Below, piece by piece: positions 55,241-62,542 of a DNA stretch of 64,000 bases (positions within the stretch are counted from its first letter, which is position 1; every line of letters starts with the position of its first letter). The position numbers and the translations under genes are program-made. The notes below the pieces were generated by a model. The model did not search any database, was not told the DNA's origin, and worked only from the letters and a program-made list of their open reading frames with translations. The DNA lies in contig NZ_JACYFK010000001.1 in NCBI RefSeq assembly GCF_014855515.1, forward strand, positions 248,001 through 312,000, read 5' to 3'. Source of the DNA: Euzebyella marina. GTDB taxonomy: Bacteria; Bacteroidota; Bacteroidia; Flavobacteriales; Flavobacteriaceae.

Positions 55241-55270
55241 CAAATTTAAAACAAAGTTTGATCTGCACAA
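55241..55270 (-). promoter_or_regulatory. predicted promoter of tRNA-Gln
   Basis: On the minus strand TTG (55270-55268), a 19-base spacer and TAAATTTG (55248-55241) match the consensus, about 44 bases before the tRNA 5' end. Confidence 0.63.
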
Positions 55271-55445
55271 ACATTTTAGATCAGAATAATTGAAATCCTG
55301 ATTTTTCAAAAGCTTTGAAACTTGAAATTTGCGCTTTCATTTTTTCTTTTGAAAACATACAACGAACCGTCAAGACTATTTAGAATCATGAATTTCAATG
55401 CTTGACCCTCTGTAAAACGCTGTTAAACCTTTATGAAAATGGAGG

Positions 55446-55474
55446 TTGCATATCTATATAAATTAGTAAATTCG
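55446..55474 (+). promoter_or_regulatory. predicted promoter of the DUF2723 gene
   Basis: TTG (55446-55448), an 18-base spacer and TAAATTCG (55467-55474), one mismatch from TAnnTTTG, lie 26 bases before the ATG at 55500. Confidence 0.5.
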
Positions 55475-55499
55475 CCGCATTGGTTAAACCACTTAGTAA

Positions 55500-58400
55500 A
55501 TGTTTGCAAAAAACTTCAACAAATGGGACACCCTTTTGGGGTGGGCCGTCTTTTTTATTGCCCTTATTACATACGCAATTACGGTAGAGCCCACCAATAG
55601 TTTTTGGGATGCAGGTGAGTACATCGCCACATCCGCCAAGTTACAAGTCGGTCACCCACCGGGAGCACCACTTCAACAAATGATCGGTGCTTTCTTTGCC
55701 ATGTTCGCCTTTGAGCCGGATCAAGTGGCAAGAATGGTCAACTATGTGTCAGGTGTGTCGAGCGCGTTTACCATTCTGTTCATGTTTTGGACCATTACCA
55801 ATCTCGCCCAGAAATTGGTGTTCAAAAAAGACGAGATTATGACCAACAGCAAAGCTATAGCAGTTTTGGGCAGTGGTCTAATCGGTTCTCTCGCATTCAC
55901 ATTTTCAGATAGTTTCTGGTTCAACGCCGTTGAAACAGAGGTTTACGCCATGGCCAGCCTTATCATGGCACTTCAGCTATGGCTAGGGCTAAAATGGACG
56001 GATAGCCTTGACGACCCAAGAGGTAACAGATGGTTGATACTGATCAGTTTTGTAATCGGCCTTACCTTTGGGGTTCAATTTATGGGCTTTTTGGCTATAC
56101 CTTCTATAGGTCTACTCTATTATTTCAAGACGTATAAAACCACAACGGTCAAAAATTTTCTTTTGGCCAATATTGCGGTAATTGCCGTACTCATGTTGGT
56201 TTATAAATTTTCACTCACCTATGTTTTAATGTTGTTTGGTTGGAGTGAGGTTTTCTTTATCAATAGCATAGGCCTACCTTTTAATTCAGGTTCTATCATT
56301 ATGGGCTTGGTTTTCGTCGCCGCCTTTTATTTCGGCCTTTCATTTACAAGAAAAAACGATTATCGCACAGCCAATACCATTGTACTTTGCATGATGTTCG
56401 TTTTTCTAGGGTTCTCAACCTGGCTCATGCTACCCATCCGGGCGAATGCAAGAGTGGTCATCAATGAGAACAATCCTGAAGACGCCCGTGCCCTTCTAGC
56501 CTATTACAATCGGGAACAATACCCAGGAGTTGACAGCCCTATTTACGGGGCCTTTTATTCAAGTACTTTCGGAAATGCCGGAGAGGATAAAGATGAAGCG
56601 CCCAAGTATGAGAAAGATGAAAAACTGGGCAAATACGTAATCGTTAACTACTACAAAGGTGCCGTACCCGGAGACGACCCTAAACATGTAGGTCTACTAC
56701 CCAGAATGTGGAGCGGACAGCATGCAGAAAACTACATGCGCTACTTCGGGCCGTTGGATTTTAAGATGAAGCAATCGAACGAAGAGCTTCGTAGGGCTGT
56801 AAAACAAGTAAAAGACGGTTTTGCCAATGGAGAAATCGATGCAGAACAATATATAAGTTTTCTAAGACGCTTTGGCGATTATCTAGAGGTCGAGCCTCCT
56901 TCGCTTTGGCAGAACATCAAGTACATGGCCCAATTTCAATTCGGTTATATGTATTGGCGTTATTTTATGTGGAATTTTTCCGGAAAAAATAATGATGTTC
57001 AAGGCCGGTACAACGGCAACGGCGAGTGGATCAGTGGCATTGGCTTCATTGACAGTATGCGTTTAGGAAGCCAGAATAACCTACCTGACGAGATTGAAAA
57101 CGACAAAGCCAGAAATACTTATTTTCTATTACCGTTAATTTTAGGAATCGTAGGTATCCTGTTTCAAATCGCCAAAAACCCGAAACAATTTTGGGTGTTG
57201 CTTATATTCTTCCTTTTTACAGGCTTGGCGATTCAGTTCTACACCAATCCGTACATTTTTCAGCCAAGGGAGCGGGATTACTCGCTCGTAGGTTCATTTT
57301 ATATTTTCGCTATTTGGATCGGACTTGGCGTATATGGCTTGTTCGAAGAGTTTAAAAAGTATCTGACGCCAAAGATTTTGGCCCCAGCCCTGACAGTGGT
57401 ATGCTTTTTGGCTGTGCCAACGGTTATGGCATTCCAGAATTGGGACGACCATGACCGCTCGAACCGTTTTACAGCGAACGCTTCGGCCAAGGCCTACCTA
57501 GATTCTTGTCAAGAAGATGCTGGCGCCATATTGTTTACAATTGGTGACAATGATACTTTTCCCCTATGGTATGCCCAAGAAATTGAAGGGTACAGAACCG
57601 ACGTTCGCATCGTCTGCACCAGCCTTTTTGAAACAGATTGGTACATCGACCAGATGAAACGAAAAGCCTATGAGAGCGAAGCTATACCTTCACAAATAGC
57701 CCACGATAAATATCGCTGGGGCTCGCGTGACGTACTTTATTTTCAAACTGTTGACCCTCTCTTTAATAAGCAAATATCAGAGAGCAGATGGTCGATTCAA
57801 GATTTTATTAAGTGGGTAGACAGCGATGAGCCGAAGACCAAACTAAAGTATATTTTAGAGAGACAAGAGAATATTGATATGGACGCTTATTCAGAAAGTG
57901 CTCAAAATATTGTCTATTACCCCACCAACAAACTACGTATTCCTGTCAATAAAAAGAACGTATTGGAAAGTGGCCTTGTTAAAGAAAAAGACAGCGCCCT
58001 AATCGTTGATTATATAGATATCGACCTTCCTAGAAGCGCCATCACCAAGAAAAGCATGATGATGCTTGACATTTTGGCCAATAATGATTGGAAGCGCCCT
58101 ATTTACTTTTCGGGAGGTAGTTTTGACGATGCCGAATTTATATGGATGAAAGATTATCTGCAGTTAGATGGCATGGCCTACAAACTCGTTCCCATCAAGA
58201 CCGAAAGAAGAAGTTCTTACGAAATGGGAAGGATAGACAGTGATTTAATGTATGACATCGCCACTAATTGGTATTGGGGCAATTCTGGAAGCCCTGACAT
58301 CTATCACGACCCCCAAACTAGAATTCAAGGACTTTCCTATCGTAGTAATCTGGCCCGTTTGGTCGAACAATTGTTAGAGGAAAACAAGATTGAAAAGGCA

Positions 58401-58877
58401 AAGGACATAATAGACCTAGCGATGAAGAATATTCCAGTAGAGTACTTTGAGTATTACACTTTCGTCGAGCCTTTTGTAGATGGCTATTATAAGGTAGGCG
58501 AAACCAATAAGGCCCATGAACTTTTTGAAAAATTGAAATACATTTATCAAGACCGTCTCGAGTATTACGCTGAAGTACCCTTAGAAGAGCAGTACGATAA
58601 AATAGATGAAATTATTGCCGACATGGAGGGTTATCGAAGAAACATCGACATATTGATCAGCAACAATGACCGTGAACGCGCAGAAAAAGAAACACTTATC
58701 TTCAACGAGTACATAGATAAGTTCCAGCATTTTTACAGGGATAATATTTTGGAGGAAGAACCTCCGATACCAGGCGAAAATCCTGATCTGGAAGATTCAA
58801 TGCCAATTTCCGATACCACCGTTATCGACGCCACTACAACTGAAGAAGAAGTATTGGATACGATTCCGGTTCAATAG
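55500..58877 (+). CDS. DUF2723 large membrane protein (GT117-like, possible glycosyltransferase)
   Basis: A 1125-residue protein. The N-terminal half has about 10-12 transmembrane helices with the family signature 'TNSFWDAGEYIATSAKLQVG', an acidic first-loop motif (Asp/Glu) like that of protein O-mannosyltransferase-type GT-C enzymes, and 'HPPGAPLQQMIGAFF'. A second membrane group near residues 545-650 ends before a soluble C-terminal half (about 660-1120) with TPR-like helices and an acidic tail. The family is placed in GT117 by its GT-C similarity; donor and acceptor are not known to me. It is a single-gene unit with its own promoter and a strong terminator. Confidence 0.85.
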   Translation: MFAKNFNKWDTLLGWAVFFIALITYAITVEPTNSFWDAGEYIATSAKLQVGHPPGAPLQQMIGAFFAMFAFEPDQVARMVNYVSGVSSAFTILFMFWTITNLAQKLVFKKDEIMTNSKAIAVLGSGLIGSLAFTFSDSFWFNAVETEVYAMASLIMALQLWLGLKWTDSLDDPRGNRWLILISFVIGLTFGVQFMGFLAIPSIGLLYYFKTYKTTTVKNFLLANIAVIAVLMLVYKFSLTYVLMLFGWSEVFFINSIGLPFNSGSIIMGLVFVAAFYFGLSFTRKNDYRTANTIVLCMMFVFLGFSTWLMLPIRANARVVINENNPEDARALLAYYNREQYPGVDSPIYGAFYSSTFGNAGEDKDEAPKYEKDEKLGKYVIVNYYKGAVPGDDPKHVGLLPRMWSGQHAENYMRYFGPLDFKMKQSNEELRRAVKQVKDGFANGEIDAEQYISFLRRFGDYLEVEPPSLWQNIKYMAQFQFGYMYWRYFMWNFSGKNNDVQGRYNGNGEWISGIGFIDSMRLGSQNNLPDEIENDKARNTYFLLPLILGIVGILFQIAKNPKQFWVLLIFFLFTGLAIQFYTNPYIFQPRERDYSLVGSFYIFAIWIGLGVYGLFEEFKKYLTPKILAPALTVVCFLAVPTVMAFQNWDDHDRSNRFTANASAKAYLDSCQEDAGAILFTIGDNDTFPLWYAQEIEGYRTDVRIVCTSLFETDWYIDQMKRKAYESEAIPSQIAHDKYRWGSRDVLYFQTVDPLFNKQISESRWSIQDFIKWVDSDEPKTKLKYILERQENIDMDAYSESAQNIVYYPTNKLRIPVNKKNVLESGLVKEKDSALIVDYIDIDLPRSAITKKSMMMLDILANNDWKRPIYFSGGSFDDAEFIWMKDYLQLDGMAYKLVPIKTERRSSYEMGRIDSDLMYDIATNWYWGNSGSPDIYHDPQTRIQGLSYRSNLARLVEQLLEENKIEKAKDIIDLAMKNIPVEYFEYYTFVEPFVDGYYKVGETNKAHELFEKLKYIYQDRLEYYAEVPLEEQYDKIDEIIADMEGYRRNIDILISNNDRERAEKETLIFNEYIDKFQHFYRDNILEEEPPIPGENPDLEDSMPISDTTVIDATTTEEEVLDTIPVQ

Positions 58878-58895
58878 AAGACCACATTTCAACAT

Positions 58896-58935
58896 AAAGC
58901 GAGGGCCACTTGATCAAGTGGCCCTCGCTTTTTAT
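58896..58935 (+). terminator. strong palindromic terminator after the DUF2723 gene
   Basis: An 18-base perfect arm, AAAGCGAGGGCCACTTGA (58896-58913), with its exact complement directly after it (58914-58931). Because the arms meet, four central bases must form the loop. A T run follows (58929-58933). It sits about 20 bases after the stop. Confidence 0.92.
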
Positions 58936-59001
58936 TTAAAAATACCCAGCACCAAATCTAACATAAAAGTAGTGCTGCTGAAAAGTGCGAAAATTTAGAT
59001 G

Positions 59002-59298
59002 CTAAATATACTCGTTAAGTATGCCGATAAGAGTGTTGGCATCTTGCTCACCGCTTTGCCTCCAAACCATCTCTCCTTTTTTGTAAATCATCAAGGTAGG
59101 CAAACCCTTCACACGCAAGGCTTGAGAAAGCTCTTTATTTTTGTCAACGTCGATTTTTATCACCTTGCCACGATCACCTAAAGCGGCGGCTACATCGCGC
59201 AAGACTGCATGCATGGAAGTAGATTGCTCATTCCATTCAGCATAAAAATCCAACAATACGGGGACCTTCAAATCTATAAGTTCTCCAAACTTTGACAT
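59002..59298 (-). CDS. thioredoxin-fold protein lacking the active-site cysteines
   Basis: A 98-residue protein with a clear thioredoxin fold: 'VPVLLDFYAEWNEQSTSMHA' aligns with the thioredoxin active-site strand and helix, and the cis-proline is kept ('GLPTLMIYKKGE', Pro67). In place of Trp-Cys-Gly-Pro-Cys it reads Trp22-Asn-Glu-Gln-Ser26, and there is no cysteine anywhere. It therefore cannot do disulfide exchange and is more likely a binding or scaffold protein. It lies alone on the minus strand between the DUF2723 terminator and the metallophosphoesterase gene. A possible -7 box lies 24 bases upstream. Confidence 0.88.
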   Translation of the reverse strand: MSKFGELIDLKVPVLLDFYAEWNEQSTSMHAVLRDVAAALGDRGKVIKIDVDKNKELSQALRVKGLPTLMIYKKGEMVWRQSGEQDANTLIGILNEYI

Positions 59299-59321
59299 AC
59301 GTAAATCATTGGGTTAAAGGC

Positions 59322-59329
59322 CAAATGTA
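59322..59329 (-). promoter_or_regulatory. predicted -7 element for thioredoxin-like gene
   Basis: TACATTTG on the minus strand fits TAnnTTTG, 24 bases before the ATG at 59298. No clear -33 element is present. Confidence 0.4.
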
Positions 59330-59390
59330 GTAAAAAATGTTAAACCTGATTGACCCCCTAATATTTTATGGTTGAGCGATGGCGTTAAAA

Positions 59391-60620
59391 TCATGTTAAG
59401 GGCTTTCGCTTCAAAGTTATCACACTGATTTCTGGCCAAATACCTACCCGCCCCGGGTAGCCTAAAAACCCAAAACCTCGATTAACATTAATAAACTGGC
59501 CCAATTCTTTATAAATACCGGCCCAATACTTGTAACGCCACTTAACGGGGCTCCATTTAACCCATCCGGGAATCTCGATTCCGAATTGCATACCGTGCGT
59601 GTGTCCGCTTAAAGTCAAGTGATAGTGATAGTCGTCTTTAAGAACCACGTCTTCCCAATGAGATGGATCATGGCTCATTAATATTTTAAAATCGGCACTA
59701 TTGATTTCAGAAGATGCCCTCTTAAGGTCACCCGCTTTCTTAAATCCGCCTCGGCCCCAGTTCTCAACACCTACCAAAGCGATTTGATCAACCCCTTTCT
59801 TAAGATATCTATGTTCATTCAACAACAGATCAAACCCCATTTCACGTTGCATATTTTTGAGGTTCTCAAGGTTTTGGCTTTTCAATTCGGCCGTTTCCCA
59901 TTGAATGTAATCGCCATAATCGTGATTGCCCAACACCGAAAACTTACCATCTTTAGCTTTTAAGGTAGAAAACAGCTCGGCCCACGGCACCATTTCTTCA
60001 CTCTTATTGTTCACCATATCACCAGTAAACAAGATAACATCGCTCTCTTGCTGATTGACCAGATTTATGGCATATTCAATTTTCTTTCTATCATCAAAAC
60101 TACCACTATGAACATCTGAAATCTGAGTAATCTGGTAGCCATCAAAAGCTTCCGGCAGATCATCAAATTCCAAATTATATTTGAGTACTTGAAAATTGTA
60201 TTTACCCTTATACATTCCGTAAAGCAAGGCCCCAAATGGTATAGATGCCAATCCTAAACCTAAAAGACTTAAAAACCTACGTCTTTCTGGCAAGCTAAAG
60301 GTTTTTGAACCACCGAAAAATCTTTGATAACCACCAGCAATCAACCTAAAAATATCTTCACTGAACAAGAACAGAATAGTTATGGCCTGAAAAGCCAGAA
60401 CAGTAAGCAAAAGACCAAAAGCATAACTTTTAGGTCTGCTCAAAACACGCCCTTGCGTTTCGCCCCAAGTAAATTGATAGATAAAATTACCAAGAACCAG
60501 CAGCGAGATGGCCATGAAAAGGTAATAGACCCAGGGGTAACGGGTTGCAGTTTTAAGCGCCTGAAGAGTATAGGCCCCTAAGGCCAAGTAAAAAATGACG
60601 AATAGAATCCAACGTAGCAT
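59391..60620 (-). CDS. membrane-anchored metallophosphoesterase
   Basis: The ATG at 60620 gives 409 residues; the longer frame begins with TTG and lacks support. About four N-terminal transmembrane helices precede a calcineurin-like phosphoesterase domain with the metal ligands in order: 'TQISDVHSGSF' (Asp-x-His), 'FTGDMVNN' (Gly-Asp), 'VLGNHDYGDY' (Gly-Asn-His-Asp) and 'SGHTHGMQFG' (Gly-His-x-His). The domain type is that of the YaeI/YkuE group, which cleaves phosphoesters such as UDP-sugars or lipids in other bacteria; the substrate here is not known. It follows cutC by 48 bases on the same strand, so they may form one transcript. Confidence 0.9.
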   Translation of the reverse strand: MLRWILFVIFYLALGAYTLQALKTATRYPWVYYLFMAISLLVLGNFIYQFTWGETQGRVLSRPKSYAFGLLLTVLAFQAITILFLFSEDIFRLIAGGYQRFFGGSKTFSLPERRRFLSLLGLGLASIPFGALLYGMYKGKYNFQVLKYNLEFDDLPEAFDGYQITQISDVHSGSFDDRKKIEYAINLVNQQESDVILFTGDMVNNKSEEMVPWAELFSTLKAKDGKFSVLGNHDYGDYIQWETAELKSQNLENLKNMQREMGFDLLLNEHRYLKKGVDQIALVGVENWGRGGFKKAGDLKRASSEINSADFKILMSHDPSHWEDVVLKDDYHYHLTLSGHTHGMQFGIEIPGWVKWSPVKWRYKYWAGIYKELGQFINVNRGFGFLGYPGRVGIWPEISVITLKRKPLT

Positions 60621-60668
60621 AAGAACAAAGATATTTGTTCTTACCAACGCAGTTGCCCCATTTAGATC

Positions 60669-61391
60669 TTATTTAACCGCTTTCACCACTTTTTGAATGG
60701 TATCTACATTGGAAACGGCCAATTGATCATCCTTCAAAAAGGAAAGGGAATTCATTGAAACTTTTGGAGATGTATTCAAAGTCTGGATGAATTGGGTACC
60801 TGATAGATGAACCGCTTTGAAACCGCCTGTCTTGAACTCCGTTACATTAGTTGGCTTCACTCCTCCACCAGGCATTATGGTACAATTCTCAGTTTTTTCA
60901 AGGAGTGATTTTAACAATGACAAACCCTCCGTTGCTGAGGAAGCCTGACCCGAGGTTAAAATGGTGTCGACACCAATAGATTCAAGCTCCCCTAATGACT
61001 TTTCAGGCACAGACAGCCAATCAAAGGCCCTATGAAAGGTAAAGTTCAGACCTTCCGTAAGATTTCTTAGTTCTTCGGTACGCTTCAAATCAATGGTAAA
61101 ATCATCTAACAAGACACCTGAAACTATCCCGTTAAAACCTAGATCCTTACATAACTTAACGTTGCTTTTCATGATTTGAAACTCATCATCAGAATAGGTA
61201 AAATCACCACTTCTCGGGCGAATCAAAACATTTATAGGAATATTTACTTTTTCCCTAACAAGTTTTAGCAATCCATAAGAGGGAGTAATACCTCCGACCG
61301 CCAATTCTGAACACAATTCAATTCTATCAGCGCCTGCCAGCTCAGCATTTATAGCAGATTGCAATGAATTGGCACAGACTTCTACAAGCAT
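60669..61391 (-). CDS. cutC: CutC family protein
   Basis: A 240-residue TIM-barrel protein of the CutC family. The characteristic start 'MLVEVCANSLQSAINAELAG' and 'ADRIELCSEL' are followed by the family motifs 'HRAFDWL' and 'ILTSGQASSATEGL' and 'IMPGGGVKPTN'. The older copper-homeostasis role is disputed, and the enzyme reaction is not firmly known. It diverges from the asparaginase-like gene with only 37 bases between starts, so their promoters must overlap; TAATTTAG-like and TATCTTTA-like -7 candidates with one mismatch each are present. Confidence 0.9.
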   Translation of the reverse strand: MLVEVCANSLQSAINAELAGADRIELCSELAVGGITPSYGLLKLVREKVNIPINVLIRPRSGDFTYSDDEFQIMKSNVKLCKDLGFNGIVSGVLLDDFTIDLKRTEELRNLTEGLNFTFHRAFDWLSVPEKSLGELESIGVDTILTSGQASSATEGLSLLKSLLEKTENCTIMPGGGVKPTNVTEFKTGGFKAVHLSGTQFIQTLNTSPKVSMNSLSFLKDDQLAVSNVDTIQKVVKAVK

Positions 61392-61428
61392 ATCATTATC
61401 TTTAGCCGACTAAATTAAACAACCCAAG

Positions 61429-62427
61429 ATGAAAAGGAGAAAATTCTTGAAAAATTCAAGTCTCACGGCAGCAGGAGCCTTATCGGCCCCCGTGATGGCC
61501 TCTTACCAAGAGCGTAATAACCAGCCCAAAAAAATAGAAGACTCAAAACCGGACATTCGACCAATTACGGTTTGCACTTGGAATTTTGAGAATGCCACGG
61601 CCAAATCATGGGAGGTTCTCAAAAACGGAGGATCTTCCCTAGATGCTGTTGAACAAGGTGTTCGCGTTGAAGAGGCAGATGTTACCAACGAAACCGTAGG
61701 TAAGGGAGGCAGGCCCGATCGCGACGGCAACGTAACCCTTGACGCCTGTATAATGGATAAAGATGGTAATTGTGGTTCGGTAGTATATCTTCAAAACATA
61801 GCCCACCCTGTTTCGGTGGCAAGAAAAGTAATGGAAGAAACCCCACATATCATTTTAGCAGGCAGGGGCGCCGAGCAGTTCGCGTATGAAAAAGGTTTTG
61901 AAAAAGAAGACCTATTTACCGAAAGCACGCGAAAGCAATATGAAGAGTGGAAAAAAAGCTCTAAATACGAAACTATCATAAACATCGAAAACCACGATAC
62001 CATTGGTATGCTTGCCATCGATAAAAATGGAGATATTGCCGGGGCATGTACGACTAGCGGCATGGCCTACAAAGTTGCAGGTCGCGTAGGCGACAGCCCA
62101 ATCATCGGCGCAGGCCTTTTCGTGGATAACGAAGTCGGCGGGGCCACTGCTACCGGAGTTGGCGAAGAGGTCATTCGAACCGTAGGTAGTTTTTTGATTG
62201 TTGAACTAATGCGACAGGGCAAAAGTCCGCAAGAGGCTTGTGAGGAAGGAGTAAAAAGAATTATGGCCAAAAATAAAGACCGGAAAGATTTTCAGATAGG
62301 ATTTTTGGCTATCAATAAAAAAGGAGAAACCGGAGGTTATTGCGTGCATCCCGGTTTTACCTATCGCCAATATACCGAAGATGGTCACGAAAATGTTCCT
62401 GTTTCCAGTTTTTATCAGAAGAAATAA
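61429..62427 (+). CDS. glycosylasparaginase-type N-terminal nucleophile hydrolase
   Basis: A 332-residue protein of the asparaginase/glycosylasparaginase family. A twin-arginine-like export signal ('KRRKFLKNSSLTAAGALSAP', residues 2-21) is followed by 'TWNFENATAKSWEVL', the GXNA region and the autocleavage site 'NHDTIGMLAID', whose Thr191 becomes the N-terminal nucleophile of the beta chain. 'GDSPIIGAGLFVDNEVGGAT' is the conserved substrate-binding loop. Expected activity: cleavage of the GlcNAc-Asn linkage of asparagine-linked glycans or of simple asparagine derivatives, after export. It diverges from cutC. Confidence 0.92.
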   Translation: MKRRKFLKNSSLTAAGALSAPVMASYQERNNQPKKIEDSKPDIRPITVCTWNFENATAKSWEVLKNGGSSLDAVEQGVRVEEADVTNETVGKGGRPDRDGNVTLDACIMDKDGNCGSVVYLQNIAHPVSVARKVMEETPHIILAGRGAEQFAYEKGFEKEDLFTESTRKQYEEWKKSSKYETIINIENHDTIGMLAIDKNGDIAGACTTSGMAYKVAGRVGDSPIIGAGLFVDNEVGGATATGVGEEVIRTVGSFLIVELMRQGKSPQEACEEGVKRIMAKNKDRKDFQIGFLAINKKGETGGYCVHPGFTYRQYTEDGHENVPVSSFYQKK

Positions 62428-62440
62428 AATCAAACAATAA

Positions 62441-62464
62441 GGGAGCGGACATTTGGCCGCTCCC
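62441..62464 (+). terminator. hairpin after asparaginase-like gene
   Basis: An 8-base stem GGGAGCGG/CCGCTCCC with an 8-base loop lies 13 bases after the stop. It is not followed by a T run, so it may be a weak terminator or only an mRNA end stabiliser. Confidence 0.5.
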
Positions 62465-62542
62465 ACCCCTATCAAGTAACGGTTAAATTAAATCATTTTC
62501 CTATCTTGATTTTCTAACTTCGCAATACAAATAAAAAAACCC

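Larger units (their letters stand above)
55198..55499. other. 302-base region between tRNA-Gln and the DUF2723 gene
   Basis: The left part holds the tRNA promoter (55241-55270) and the right end a promoter for the DUF2723 gene (55446-55474). The AT-rich middle shows no coding frame with support, no repeat and no RNA structure that I can recognise. Confidence 0.6.

Noticed and set aside
55028-55309. A 93-residue frame on the minus strand.
   Set aside because: It runs through tRNA-Gln and its terminator, so the open frame is accidental.
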